Part shown: positions 8,443 to 17,888 of the stretch, in pieces | How positions within the stretch are numbered: position 1 is the first letter of the stretch | How the letters are laid out: each line of letters opens with the position of its first letter | Made by a program: the position numbers and the translations under genes | Source of the DNA: Nonomuraea angiospora | GTDB lineage: Bacteria > Actinomycetota > Actinomycetes > Streptosporangiales > Streptosporangiaceae | Length of the DNA: 64,000 bases | Direction: 5' to 3' | Assembly (NCBI RefSeq): GCF_014873145.1 | Contig: NZ_JADBEK010000001.1 | Coordinates: 4,650,001 to 4,714,000, forward strand | The notes under the pieces: model-generated | What the model was told of the DNA's origin: nothing | Database searches by the model: none | What the model saw: only the letters and a program-made list of their open reading frames with translations

Positions 8443-9606
8443 GTGACGGTTCCCTGGAAGCCCTGGAAGGCGGTGCTCTACCAGCTGCTCGGCGCGGCGT
8501 TGCTGACGCCGGTGGCGGCGGTCCTGGCGATGGCGCTCGTGACGGAGGTGTCCCTGGCGCGGGTGCTGCTGCTGTGGGCGGCGTGCCTGCCCGCGTCGGC
8601 GCTCGTGGCGTGCCTGCCCCTGGTGCCGCGGCTTGAGGCCGTCGCCCTGTCGGAGCTGCTCGGGGTGGCCGTGCCGGACCGCGCCGACCCGGTCTATCTG
8701 CGGGTGCTGACGGCGCTGCACCTGTTCGTGGGGGCGACGCTGAGTGCCGGGGTGCTGGCGCTGGCGCCCGCGCTCACCCGATGGCAGGCCGCCCAGGACG
8801 ACCTGGCGCAGGTGTCCGTCATGGCCGTGGCCGTGCTGGCGGTGATGGTGGCGGCGGGGGCCGGGCAGCAGCGGGTGGCGCGCCGGCTGCTGCGCTCCGA
8901 CCCGTCGCTGGTGATCGAGGAGCTCGGCCGCCGCCAGAGCCTGGCGCTGGAGCTGCACGACTCGGTGGGGCACGCGCTCAGCGTCGTCCTGGTGCAGGCC
9001 ATGGCGGCCCAGGCGGCCCTGGGGCGGCCGGAGACGGTGCCGGTGGCCGGGCGCTCGCTGGAGCACCTGGTGGGCACCGCACGTGGCGCCCAGCAGGAGC
9101 TGGACGTGCTGCTTCGGGTGCTCGACGAGGGCGGTACGGCGCAGGCGCCCACGCTGGCCGCCCTCGGCGCGCTCGTTCAGGGGCTGGACGTGGAGTGCCG
9201 GGCCGATCCGGTGGACCGGGTCCCGGAGGCGGCGTCGCGGGCCGCGTACGCGATCGCCAGAGAAGCGGTCACGAACGCGCTCAAGCACGGGCGGGGGCGG
9301 GTCCGGGTGGACCTCACCGTCCGGCACCGCACCGACCCCGAGGTGGCCGCGGTCAGGGGCTGCGGGCTTTCGAGGGCGAAGGAGGAGGTGGCCGCAGTCA
9401 GTGGCCGGGGTCGTTCGGCGGGCGGCGCCGGCGGGGCCGACAGGGAGGTCGTGCTGGTCGTGGAGAACGAGATGGCCGGGAGCGCGCCACCGGGGGAAGG
9501 ACGCGGTCTGGTGGGGATGCGGATGCGGGCGCGCCTGGCCGGCGGGGTGTTCGAGCGGGAGGAGGTGGAGGGCGCATGGCGGGTGAAGGCGACACTGCCC
9601 GCGTGA
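8443..9606 (+). CDS. NarL/DesK-type sensor histidine kinase
   Basis: 387 aa. About five hydrophobic segments fill residues 8-150. The dimerisation and phosphoacceptor motif SLALELHDSVGHALS (His about residue 172) follows, then HATPase with the N box EAVTNALKHGRGRV and the G box GEGRGLVGMRMRARLAGG. Between the N and G boxes lies an unusual insert of about 35 residues with an internal repeat (EVAAVRG / EVAAVSG, DNA copies at 9340-9356 and 9385-9401). The GTG start overlaps nothing. The stop overlaps the GTG of the response regulator (GTGA), so the pair is coupled. The signal is unknown. Confidence 0.93.
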   Translation: MTVPWKPWKAVLYQLLGAALLTPVAAVLAMALVTEVSLARVLLLWAACLPASALVACLPLVPRLEAVALSELLGVAVPDRADPVYLRVLTALHLFVGATLSAGVLALAPALTRWQAAQDDLAQVSVMAVAVLAVMVAAGAGQQRVARRLLRSDPSLVIEELGRRQSLALELHDSVGHALSVVLVQAMAAQAALGRPETVPVAGRSLEHLVGTARGAQQELDVLLRVLDEGGTAQAPTLAALGALVQGLDVECRADPVDRVPEAASRAAYAIAREAVTNALKHGRGRVRVDLTVRHRTDPEVAAVRGCGLSRAKEEVAAVSGRGRSAGGAGGADREVVLVVENEMAGSAPPGEGRGLVGMRMRARLAGGVFEREEVEGAWRVKATLPA

Positions 9607-10226
9607 GCGGGGGCATCCGGGTGGTGCTGGCCGACGACGAGCCGCTCATCCGCTCCGGCTGGGCCACCATGCTCTCCCCGTACGACGACATCGAGGTGAT
9701 CGGGCAGGCGGCCGACGGCCACGCCGCCGTCGAGCTGGGCCGCGCGGCCGACGTGGTGCTCATGGACATCCGCATGCCCGGCATGGACGGCCTGCGCGCC
9801 ACCCGCGAGCTGGCCCGCCTCTCGCCGCGCACCCGGGTCGTCGTGGTCACGACGTTCGAGAACGACCAGCTCGTCTGGGGCGCGCTACGCGCCGGCGCGG
9901 CCGGCTACGTGCTCAAACGCTCCCCCGCCGCCGACCTCGTCACCGCGATCCGGCTGCGGGACGGCGTGCTCTTCCCCGACGCGCTGCGCCGCATCGCCGC
10001 CCCGCGCCCGCGCGCCGCCGCCCACGACCTCACGCCCAGGGAGCTGGACGTCCTGCGCCACCTGGCCCGCGGGCTGAGCAACGCCGAGATCGCCGCCGCC
10101 CTGTACGTCACCAGGGAGACGGTCAAGACACACGTCGGCAACGTCCTGGACAAGCTCGGCGCGAGGGACCGCACCCAGGCCGTCGTGCGAGCCTACGACC
10201 TGGGTTTGGTCCTGGCGGGCGACTAG
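9603..10226 (+). CDS. NarL/FixJ-family response regulator
   Basis: 207 aa. The receiver domain carries the acidic pair in LADDEP, the phosphoacceptor Asp in VLMDIRMPGMDGL, Thr in VVTTF and Lys in YVLKR. A LuxR-type HTH follows (LTPRELDVLRHLARGLSNAEIAAALYVTRETVKTHVGNVLDKLGARDRTQAV). It is translationally coupled to the kinase by GTGA. Its stop overlaps the convergent nirD stop by 4 nt. The position next to the nitrate operon is suggestive, but control of that operon is not shown by the sequence. Confidence 0.95.
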   Translation: MSGGIRVVLADDEPLIRSGWATMLSPYDDIEVIGQAADGHAAVELGRAADVVLMDIRMPGMDGLRATRELARLSPRTRVVVVTTFENDQLVWGALRAGAAGYVLKRSPAADLVTAIRLRDGVLFPDALRRIAAPRPRAAAHDLTPRELDVLRHLARGLSNAEIAAALYVTRETVKTHVGNVLDKLGARDRTQAVVRAYDLGLVLAGD

Positions 10227-10546
10227 GCGCCGACCTCCACGCCGCCGTCCGCCACCCGTACGCGGTAGACCGGCACGGACACCGCGTCCTCGTCCAGGCA
10301 CTGCCCGGACACCAGCGAGAACACCTGCTTGTGCAGCGGCGAGGCCACGGTCGGCTCGCCCTTCCTGGTGCCGACGATGCCGCGCGAGAGCACGTACGCG
10401 CCGGTGAACGGGTCGAGGTTGCCCAGCGCGTGCACCGTGCCGTCGTGCGTGCGGAAGACGGCCACCTGCTCGCCGCCCACCAGGGCGCAGACGCCGCGCT
10501 CCGGCAGCATGGCCTCGTAGTCGCAGATCCGCGTCCAGCCGTTCAT
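10223..10546 (-). CDS. nirD: Assimilatory nitrite reductase small subunit
   Basis: 107 aa Rieske-like NirD. It partners NirB in NADH-dependent reduction of nitrite to ammonium in the cytoplasm. The fold is seen in WTRICDYEAMLPERGVCALVGGEQVAVFRTHDGTVHALGN and SPLHKQVFSLVSGQCLDEDAV. As usual for NirD, the Rieske Cys/His cluster ligands are absent (SPLHKQ, no Cys-x-His). It is the last gene of the nitrate operon; its ATG overlaps the nirB stop (ATGA). Confidence 0.95.
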   Translation of the reverse strand: MNGWTRICDYEAMLPERGVCALVGGEQVAVFRTHDGTVHALGNLDPFTGAYVLSRGIVGTRKGEPTVASPLHKQVFSLVSGQCLDEDAVSVPVYRVRVADGGVEVGA

Positions 10547-12969
10547 CGGGCCATCACCGGCTTGATCTGGCCGCGCTCGCTGGCGAAGACGATCGACGGG
10601 TCGGGCACGCCGGGGGCGTTGACGAAGGTGACGAACCTGTTCAGCTTCTCGGGGTCGTCCAGCGTGGCCGCCCACTCGTCGGCGTACGTGGCGATGTGGT
10701 TGTCCATCTGCGCGTCCAGGTCGGCGCAGATGCCGAGCGAATCTTCCATGATCACCTCGCGGAGATAGTCGAGCCCGCCGTCCAGCGACTCCAGCCAGGT
10801 GGAGGTGCGCTGCAGCCGGTCGGCCGTGCGGATGTAGAACATGAGGAACCGGTCGATCGTCCTGATGAGCTCCTCCGAGCTCAGGTCCGTGGCCAGCAGG
10901 TCGGCGTGGCGGGGCTTGAAGCCGCCGTTGCCGCCGACGTACAGGTTCCAGCCCTGCTCGGTGGCGATGATCCCGAAGTCCTTGGACCTGGCCTCGGCGC
11001 ACTCGCGGGCACAGCCGGAGACGGCCGACTTGAGCTTGTGCGGCGAGCGCAGGCCGCGGTAGCGCAGCTCCAGCGCGATGGCCATGCCCACCGAGTCCTG
11101 CACGCCGTAGCGGCACCAGGTCGAGCCCACGCACGACTTCACCGTGCGCAGCGCCTTGCCGTAGGCGTGGCCGGACTCGAACCCGGCGTCCACCAGCCGC
11201 CGCCAGATCTCCGGCAGCTGCTCGACCCGGGCTCCGAACAGGTCGATGCGCTGCCCGCCGGTGATCTTCGTGTAGAGGCCGAAGTCACGGGCCACCTCGC
11301 CGATCACGATCAGCTTGTCGGGGGTGATCTCGCCGCCGGGGATGCGCGGGACGACCGAGTACGTGCCGTTCTTCTGCATGTTGGCGAGGAAGTGATCGTT
11401 GGTGTCCTGCAGCGTGACCCGCTCGCCGTCGAGCACGTGGCCGTTGTAGAGCGAGGCCAGGATCGAGGCCACGGCCGGCTTGCAGATGTCGCAGCCCCTG
11501 CCCTGCCCGTGTTCGGTGATGAGCTGGGAGAACGTGGTGATCTTGCGGACCCGTACGATGTCGAACAGCTCGGCCCGCGAGTACGTGAAGTGCTCGCACA
11601 GCGCCTTGCTGACCTCGACGCCCGACTTCTCCAGCAGCTGCTTGAGCATCGGCACGCAGCTGCCGCAGGTCGTGCCGGCGCGGGTGCAGGCCTTGATGCC
11701 GGGCACGTCGGTGACGCCCTTGTCGGCGATGGCCGTGCGGACGTCGCCCGCGCACACGTTGTTGCAGGAGCACACCTGCGCCTCGTCGGGCAGGTCGAGA
11801 CTGGCCCCGGCCCCGCTGAAGAGCAGGTCGGACGGCGAGGCGGGCAGCGCCTTGCCGACGAAGGGCCGCAGGGACGTGTACGGCGAGGCGTCGCCCACGC
11901 AGATCCCGCCGAGCAGCGTCTTGGCGTCGTCGCTGATGAACAGCCTCTTGTAGACGCCGCCCACCGGGTCCATGTAGGTGACGTCGAGCGCCCCCGACAT
12001 GGCCCCGAACTGCGCCACCTCCACACCCAGCAGCTTGAGCTTGGTGGACATGTCGGCGCCCTCGAAGGCCGAGGACCCGCCCATGATCCGGTCGGCCGCC
12101 ACCTCGGCCATCGAGTTGCACGGCCCGACCAGGCCGTAGACCATGCCGCCGACGAGCGCGCACTCGCCGACCGCGTAGATCGAGGGGTCGGAGGTGAGCA
12201 TCGAGGAGTCGACCACGATGCCGCCCCGCTCCCCGACCTCCAGCCCGGACGACCTGGCCAGCTCGTCACGCGGCCTGATGCCCGCCGAGAAGACCACGAC
12301 CTGCGCGTCCAGCACCGTGCCGTCCGGCTTGCGCAACCCGGTGACCTCGCCGTCCACGGTGACGATCTCCTGGACGCCCGCCCCGGCGTGCACGCCGAGC
12401 CCGAGGCCCTCGATGTGGGACTTCAGCACCGCGCCGCCGCCCTCGTCCACCTGCCGCGGCATCAGCCAGGGGCTCATCTCGACGATGTGCGCCTTCAGCC
12501 CGAGCGCGCGCAGCGCGTCGGCGGCCTCCAGTCCGAGCAGCCCGCCGCCGACCACGACGCCCTCGGCCGCGTCCTTGGCGGCCACCCGGATGGCGTCCAG
12601 GTCGTCGATGGTGCGGTAGACGAACGCGTGCTCGGCGCCCGGCACCGGCGGCACGAACGGCGCCGACCCGGTGGCCAGCACGAGCACGTCATACGGCTCG
12701 GTGGCGCCGTCGGCCAGGGTGACCTCGCGGGCCTCCCGATCGATCCCGATGACCCGGCTGCTCAGCCGCGTCACGACCCCCGCGGGCACCTCGTAGGTGA
12801 GGTCCTCCACGGTGACGCCGGAGAGGTAGGAGGTGAGCGCCACCCGGTCGTAGGCCGGGCGCGGCTCCTCCCCGATCACGGTGATCCGGCCGTCGAAGCC
12901 CTTGTCCACCAGGGTTTCGACGAGCCGGTGGGCCGTCGGCCCGTACCCAACGACGACGATCCTGCTCAT
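10543..12969 (-). CDS. nirB: Assimilatory nitrite reductase large subunit
   Basis: 808 aa. The N-terminal FAD/NAD(P)H pyridine nucleotide-disulphide reductase module starts VVVGYGPTAHRLVE and has a second Rossmann motif (VVVGGGLLGLEAADALR). It is followed by a BFD-type [2Fe-2S] domain (CSCNNVCAGD ... CTRAGTTCGSC), a second similar Cys region (GRGCDICKP), and the C-terminal sulphite/nitrite reductase ferredoxin-like half with the siroheme/[4Fe-4S] cysteines in GSTWCRYGVQDS and SGCARECAEA. Both junctions are ATGA overlaps, with the reductase upstream and nirD downstream. Length and order match NirB. Confidence 0.96.
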   Translation of the reverse strand: MSRIVVVGYGPTAHRLVETLVDKGFDGRITVIGEEPRPAYDRVALTSYLSGVTVEDLTYEVPAGVVTRLSSRVIGIDREAREVTLADGATEPYDVLVLATGSAPFVPPVPGAEHAFVYRTIDDLDAIRVAAKDAAEGVVVGGGLLGLEAADALRALGLKAHIVEMSPWLMPRQVDEGGGAVLKSHIEGLGLGVHAGAGVQEIVTVDGEVTGLRKPDGTVLDAQVVVFSAGIRPRDELARSSGLEVGERGGIVVDSSMLTSDPSIYAVGECALVGGMVYGLVGPCNSMAEVAADRIMGGSSAFEGADMSTKLKLLGVEVAQFGAMSGALDVTYMDPVGGVYKRLFISDDAKTLLGGICVGDASPYTSLRPFVGKALPASPSDLLFSGAGASLDLPDEAQVCSCNNVCAGDVRTAIADKGVTDVPGIKACTRAGTTCGSCVPMLKQLLEKSGVEVSKALCEHFTYSRAELFDIVRVRKITTFSQLITEHGQGRGCDICKPAVASILASLYNGHVLDGERVTLQDTNDHFLANMQKNGTYSVVPRIPGGEITPDKLIVIGEVARDFGLYTKITGGQRIDLFGARVEQLPEIWRRLVDAGFESGHAYGKALRTVKSCVGSTWCRYGVQDSVGMAIALELRYRGLRSPHKLKSAVSGCARECAEARSKDFGIIATEQGWNLYVGGNGGFKPRHADLLATDLSSEELIRTIDRFLMFYIRTADRLQRTSTWLESLDGGLDYLREVIMEDSLGICADLDAQMDNHIATYADEWAATLDDPEKLNRFVTFVNAPGVPDPSIVFASERGQIKPVMAR

Positions 12970-14360
12970 ACTGAAATCCCTTCCTGCTCGCACAGCCAGC
13001 CGACGATGCCCTCCACGGCGTCGCGGCAGGTTCCGCATCCGGTCGTCGCCCTGGTCGCGGCCGCCACTCCGGCCACGTCGCGGGCCCCGGCCTCCCAGCA
13101 CGCCCTGATCTGGCCCTTGGTCACGTTGTTGCACTGACAGACCTTGGCCGCGTCCGGCATCAGCGTCGGGCTGTCGGCCACCGGCGCCGACGACAGCCCG
13201 GGGAACAGCAGCCCTGCCCGGTCCCCCGGCACCGGCGCGCCCCGGTCGAAGAGCTGGGTGAGCGTGCCGACGGCGTCGCTCTCGCCCAGCAGGATCGCGC
13301 CCACCAGCCGACCGTCGCGGATGACGAGCTTGCGGTAGGTGCCGCGGGCCCGGTGGCTGAAGCGCACCACCTCGGCGTGCTCCTCGGTGAGCTGGGTCTC
13401 GCCCATGGCGGCCAGCTCGACGCTCCTGGCCTTGAGCCGGGTGACCAGGCGGGAGCCCCGGTAGAGGGCCTTGCCGCCGGTGATGACGTCGGCGGCCACG
13501 GCGGCCTGCTCCCAGGCGGGGGCGACCAGGCCGTACACGGTGCCCTCGTGTTCGGCGCACTCGCCGATGGCGAAGATCGACGGGTCGTCGGTGCGCAGCT
13601 CGTCGTCCACGACGATGCCGCGCCGCACCTCCAGCCCCGCCGCGGCGGCCGGCCCGGTGACGGGGCGGACGCCGCAGGCCAGCACGACGAGGTCGCCCTC
13701 GATCAGCTCGCCGCCGGCCAGCAGGACGCCGTCCTCCCGCACCGACTCGGCGCTGACGCCGGTGCGGATCTCGACGCCGAGCCCGGCGAGCGTCTCGCCG
13801 AGCACCTCGCCCGCCTCGACGTCGAGCTGGCGCTCCATGAGGTGCCCGGCCAGGTGCAGCAGCGTCACGGGCAGGCCGCGCCCGGCCAGCCCGCGGGCGG
13901 CCTCGATGCCGAGCAGGCCGCCGCCGACGACCACGGCCCGGCGGGCCTGGTCCGCGGCCTCCATGATGCGCTCGCAGTCGTCGAGCGTGCGGAACGGGAT
14001 GGCCCGCTCCACGCCCGGGATCGGCGGCACGATCGCCTCGCTGCCCATGGCCAGGACCAGCAGGTCGTACGGCTCGCGCCGCCCGCCCTCGGTCACCACG
14101 TGCCTGGTCTCCCTGTCGATGTGGGCGACCGCGTCGCCGAAGGCGGCCTCGACGTGGTGGGCGTCGTACCAGGAGGATTCGAGCAGCCTCACCTGCTCGG
14201 GACGCGAGCTGCCGGCCAGCACGTTGGACAGCAGCACCCTGTTGTACGGCTGGCGCGACTCCGCGCCGAAGATCGTGATCCTGATGTGCGGGTCCCTGGT
14301 CCGTACCTCGCTGACCAGCCGCGACCCGGCCATCCCGTTGCCGACGACGACGAGCCTCAT
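12966..14360 (-). CDS. FAD-dependent reductase with BFD [2Fe-2S] domain (nitrate reductase electron-transfer subunit-like)
   Basis: 464 aa. An FAD-binding fold (VVVGNGMAGSRLVSEV), an NAD(P)H fold (AVVVGGGLLGIEAARGLAGRG) and the GECAEHEG FAD-pyrophosphate region are followed by a C-terminal BFD domain (CQCNNVTKGQIRACW ... TRATTGCGTCRDAVEG). This resembles the N-terminal half of NirB and the NasC/NasB electron-transfer subunits. Placed between nasA and nirB, it most likely feeds NAD(P)H electrons to the nitrate reductase; that is inferred from position. It is joined to its neighbours by ATGA overlaps at both ends. Confidence 0.9.
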   Translation of the reverse strand: MRLVVVGNGMAGSRLVSEVRTRDPHIRITIFGAESRQPYNRVLLSNVLAGSSRPEQVRLLESSWYDAHHVEAAFGDAVAHIDRETRHVVTEGGRREPYDLLVLAMGSEAIVPPIPGVERAIPFRTLDDCERIMEAADQARRAVVVGGGLLGIEAARGLAGRGLPVTLLHLAGHLMERQLDVEAGEVLGETLAGLGVEIRTGVSAESVREDGVLLAGGELIEGDLVVLACGVRPVTGPAAAAGLEVRRGIVVDDELRTDDPSIFAIGECAEHEGTVYGLVAPAWEQAAVAADVITGGKALYRGSRLVTRLKARSVELAAMGETQLTEEHAEVVRFSHRARGTYRKLVIRDGRLVGAILLGESDAVGTLTQLFDRGAPVPGDRAGLLFPGLSSAPVADSPTLMPDAAKVCQCNNVTKGQIRACWEAGARDVAGVAAATRATTGCGTCRDAVEGIVGWLCEQEGISV

Positions 14361-16384
14361 ACGTCCCTCTCCACCCTGACAGCGCAGACCTTGAACTCCG
14401 GCATCCTGGAGGTCGGATCAAGGGCCGGGTTGGTGAGCCGGTTGGCGCCCTCCCAGTGGAAGGGCATGAAAACGGTGTCGCGCCTGATGGCGTCGCTGAT
14501 CCTGGCCACGGCCTTCCCCTCGCCTCTCCTGCTGCTGACCCGTACGACGTCCCCGGGCGAGATGTCGAGCTGCTCGGCGAGGTCCGGGTGCAGCTCGACG
14601 AACGGCTCGGGAGCCGCCTGGACGAGCGGCGCGATCCTGCGGGTCTGGGCGCCGCTCTGGTAGTGGGCGAGCACCCGTCCGGTGCTCAGGTAGATCGGGT
14701 AGTCCTGGTCGGTCTCCTCGGCCGCGGGCCGGTGCTGGACGGGGACGAACCTGGCGCGGCCGTCCGGGTGGGCGAAGGAGTCGAGGAACGGGCGCGGCGT
14801 GCCGGGGTGCTCCGGCTCGGGGCAGGGCCAGAAGACGCCCTTCTCGGCGGCGATGCGCTCGTAGGTGATGCCCGAGTAGTCGGCCGTCCCGCCCTTGCTC
14901 GCCCGGCGCAGCTCGTCGAAGATCTTGACCGGCTCGGTCTCGAGGTGGTGCCCGAGCCGCTCGGCGAGCCCGGCGAGCACGTCGAGGTCGCTCCTGACGC
15001 CCTCGGGCGGCGCCACGGCCCGGTTGCGGAGCAGGACGCGGCCTTCGAGGTTGGTCATGGTGCCGCTCTCCTCGGCCCACTGCGTGACCGGGAAGACCAC
15101 GTCGGCCAGCGCCGCGGTCTCGGACATGACGAAGTCGCAGGTCACGAGCAGGTCGAGGGAGGCGAGGCGCTCGGCCACGTGCTCGGCGGCGGGTGCGGAG
15201 ATCACGGGGTTGGAGCCGAACAGCAGCAGCGCCCGCGGCCCGCCGGGGGTGCCGAGGGCGTCGAGCAGCTCGTACGCCGACCGCCCCGGCCCCGGGAGGC
15301 TGTCGGCCGGGACGCCCCACACGCCGGCCACGTGCTCGCGGGCCGCCGGGTCGTCGATCTTGCGGTAGCCGGGGAGCTGGTCGGCCTTCTGCCCGTGTTC
15401 CCTGCCGCCCTGGCCGTTGCCCTGCCCGGTCACGCACCCGTACCCGGAGCCGTGCCGGCCGGGCAGGCCCAGCGCCAGCGCCAGGTTGATGAACGCGCTG
15501 ACCGTGTCGGTGCCCTTGGCGTGCTGCTCGGCGCCGCGCCCGGTCAGGATGTAGGCGTTGCCCGCCGCTGCCAGCGCCCGGACCGCCTGCCGCATCCGGT
15601 AGACCGGCACCCCGGTGATCCGTTCCACCCGCTCCGGCCACCAGGCGGCCAGCGAGGTGCGGACCTCGTCGAAGCCGGTGGTCCTGGCGGCCACGTACGC
15701 CTCGTCCACGAGCTCGTCGGCGATGGCCAGGTGCAGCATCCCGAGCGCGAGGGCCAGGTCGGTGCCGGGCGTGGGCTGCAGGTGCAGCCAGGCCAGTCTG
15801 GCCGTCTGGGTGCGCCGCGGGTCGATGACGATCATCCGGGGGCCGGACAGGTGGCGCACGAACGGCGGCATGGTCTCGGCGACGTTCCCGCCGGCCAGCA
15901 GCACGACGTCGGCCTCGGCCAGGTCGGTGATGGGGAACGGCATGCCGCGGTCCATGCCGAACGCCTTGATGGAGGCGGCGGCGGCCGACGACATGCAGAA
16001 GCGGCCGTTGTAGTCGATCTGGCTGGTGCCCAGCGCGACCCTGGCGAACTTGCCGAGCGTGTAGGCCTTCTCGTTGGTGAGCCCGCCGCCGCCGAACACG
16101 GCCACGCCGTCGGGGCCGTGTTCGGCGCGGATCGCGGACAGCCGCTCGGCCACGTGGTCGAGCGCGACCTCCCACTCCACGGGCTCGCCGTGCAGGAGCG
16201 GGGTGGTCAGGCGCTCGCCGTTGGTGAGCAGCTCGCCCGCCGTCCAGCCCTTCTGGCACAGCGCGCCGGAGGCGTTGGCGGGGATGTCGGTCCTGGGGCT
16301 GATGGCCAGCCCCGGGCCGATCTCCATGCCGCACTGGAGTGCGCAGTACGGGCAGTGTGTCCTGGTCACGTCAGACCCGGGCAT
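14357..16384 (-). CDS. nasA: Assimilatory nitrate reductase, molybdopterin catalytic subunit
   Basis: 675 aa bis-MGD oxidoreductase reducing nitrate to nitrite in the cytoplasm. The N-terminal [4Fe-4S] site is CPYCALQCGM with the fourth Cys in GALCQKGW. The Mo-ligand Cys is in DYNGRFCMSSAAAA. The C-terminal molydopterin dinucleotide-binding domain holds YLSTGRVLAHYQSGAQTRR and GDVVRVSSRRG. There is no Tat signal, as expected for Nas. The ATG at 16384 overlaps narK by 14 nt; a GTG at 16369, 1 nt after the narK stop, would give a start five residues shorter and is a fair alternative. Confidence 0.95.
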   Translation of the reverse strand: MPGSDVTRTHCPYCALQCGMEIGPGLAISPRTDIPANASGALCQKGWTAGELLTNGERLTTPLLHGEPVEWEVALDHVAERLSAIRAEHGPDGVAVFGGGGLTNEKAYTLGKFARVALGTSQIDYNGRFCMSSAAAASIKAFGMDRGMPFPITDLAEADVVLLAGGNVAETMPPFVRHLSGPRMIVIDPRRTQTARLAWLHLQPTPGTDLALALGMLHLAIADELVDEAYVAARTTGFDEVRTSLAAWWPERVERITGVPVYRMRQAVRALAAAGNAYILTGRGAEQHAKGTDTVSAFINLALALGLPGRHGSGYGCVTGQGNGQGGREHGQKADQLPGYRKIDDPAAREHVAGVWGVPADSLPGPGRSAYELLDALGTPGGPRALLLFGSNPVISAPAAEHVAERLASLDLLVTCDFVMSETAALADVVFPVTQWAEESGTMTNLEGRVLLRNRAVAPPEGVRSDLDVLAGLAERLGHHLETEPVKIFDELRRASKGGTADYSGITYERIAAEKGVFWPCPEPEHPGTPRPFLDSFAHPDGRARFVPVQHRPAAEETDQDYPIYLSTGRVLAHYQSGAQTRRIAPLVQAAPEPFVELHPDLAEQLDISPGDVVRVSSRRGEGKAVARISDAIRRDTVFMPFHWEGANRLTNPALDPTSRMPEFKVCAVRVERDV

Positions 16385-17681
16385 AGGCGAGGCTCGCCAC
16401 CACCGAGGCGCCGACCTTGCGGGTGTAGCACCACCAGGTCAGGGCGAAACAGGACACGTAGAAGACGCCGAAGGCGAGGAAGGCGGGCGCCGGGGTCCCG
16501 GCGGCGGCGAACGACATCCCGAACGCCCGGTTGATGAGGAACCCGCCCAGCGCTCCCACCGCCGAGATGATGCCGATGGCGGCCGAGGCCTGGCGCTTGC
16601 CGTACAGCAGGGACTCCTCGCCCTCGCCGCGCTCGGCGACGGCCTTGGCCTGGAAGATGGCCGGGATCATGCGGTACGTGGAGCCGTTGCCGATGCCGGC
16701 GGTGATGAAGAGGAGCTGGAAGGCCAGGAAGAACATCCAGAAGCCGCCGGAGGTGCTGGCCAGCCAGACCAGCAGCACGCCGCCGCCCATCCCGGCGAAG
16801 TTCCACAGCGTGACGGGGGCGCCGCCGAGCTTGTCGGCCAGCCAGCCGCCCACCGGCCTGATCAGCGAGCCCAGCAGCGGCCCGACGAACGCCACGGCGG
16901 CGAAGGGGGCGTCGGGGAAGAGGCTCTTGCTGAGCAGCGGGAAGGCCGTGGAGTAGCCGATGAACGAGCCGAAGGTCCCGATGTACAGGAACGACATGAT
17001 CCAGGTCTGGGCCTTGCCCGCCACCGCGAGCTGCTCGCGCGGGTTGGCCCTGGCGCTGGTGAGGTTGTCCATGAAGAAGAAGGCGCAGGCGCCGGCCACG
17101 ACGACGAACGGGATCCAGAACCACCCGGCCGCGGCCAGCCCGAACGCGCCGATCACCAGCGGCATGACGAGTTGGACCGAGCTGACGCCGATGTTGCCGC
17201 CCGCGGCGTTCAGCCCCAGGGCGATCCCCTGCTTGTGGCGGGGGTAGAAGTAGGTGATGTTGGCCATGCTGGAGGCGAAGTTCCCGCCGCCGACCCCGGC
17301 CAGCGCCGCGATCACCAGGAACAGCCAGTACGGCGTGTCCGGGTTGCCGACCGCCACGCCGAGCAGCACGGCCGGGATGAGCAGCAGCGCCGCGCTCACC
17401 ACGGTGAAGTTGCGCCCGCCGAACCTGGCCGGGCCGAACGTGTAGGGGACGCGCAGCACCGAGCCGACCAGGTTGGGCAGCGCGACCAGCCAGAAGAGCT
17501 GGTCCGTGGAGAACTTGTAGACCCCCATCTTGGTGGCCACGATGCTCCACAGCGTCCACACGGTGAAGCCGAGGTGCTCGGCGACGATCGAGAAGATCAG
17601 GTTGCGCCGTGCGACGCGCTTGCCTGAGCTCTCCCAGAAAGCTGGGTCATCGGGGTGCCACTCGGCGATCCAGCGCGCCAT
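16371..17681 (-). CDS. narK: NarK-family nitrate/nitrite transporter (MFS)
   Basis: 436 aa with 12 predicted helices. The nitrate signatures of the NNP family are present: GVGGGNFASSMANITYFYP in helix 5 and AGIGNGSTYRMIPAIF in helix 11, with conserved arginines in VLRVPYTFGP and LIRPVGGWLAD. It is the first gene of the operon and supplies substrate to NasA. AGGAGAAAG lies before the ATG at 17681. The upstream leader has a GTTAC/GTAAC repeat resembling part of a GlnR box. Confidence 0.95.
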   Translation of the reverse strand: MARWIAEWHPDDPAFWESSGKRVARRNLIFSIVAEHLGFTVWTLWSIVATKMGVYKFSTDQLFWLVALPNLVGSVLRVPYTFGPARFGGRNFTVVSAALLLIPAVLLGVAVGNPDTPYWLFLVIAALAGVGGGNFASSMANITYFYPRHKQGIALGLNAAGGNIGVSSVQLVMPLVIGAFGLAAAGWFWIPFVVVAGACAFFFMDNLTSARANPREQLAVAGKAQTWIMSFLYIGTFGSFIGYSTAFPLLSKSLFPDAPFAAVAFVGPLLGSLIRPVGGWLADKLGGAPVTLWNFAGMGGGVLLVWLASTSGGFWMFFLAFQLLFITAGIGNGSTYRMIPAIFQAKAVAERGEGEESLLYGKRQASAAIGIISAVGALGGFLINRAFGMSFAAAGTPAPAFLAFGVFYVSCFALTWWCYTRKVGASVVASLAYARV

Positions 17682-17768
17682 CGACTTTCTCCTACACTCG
17701 GCGTCCGGGGGGAACTCCAAAGTAGGAAGCGCGCGTTACGCACTTTGACGATCCGTGGCTGTGCGTTC

Positions 17769-17793
17769 GTTACGTGTGATTCACCGGCGTAAC
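17769..17793 (-). promoter_or_regulatory. Candidate GlnR-like element upstream of narK
   Basis: On the minus strand GTTAC, 6 nt, GAATC, 4 nt, GTAAC. GlnR, the actinomycete nitrogen regulator, binds GTnAC-n6-GAAAC pairs. The first pair matches in spacing with one changed base; the second pair is poor. It lies about 90 bp before the narK start. Suggestive only. Confidence 0.3.
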
Positions 17794-17888
17794 AAGCCAC
17801 GCACATGCGTCACGAAGGAAACATGCTCGTAATACGGCCTGACGATCAGGCGTAATCTTCTGCGCGGCTTGTCACGATACGTGAGCGA

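Noticed and set aside
14456..16534. 692-aa plus-strand open frame opposite nasA
   Set aside because: It is the GC-codon shadow of nasA; residue composition is Arg/Gly/Val-rich without any domain.
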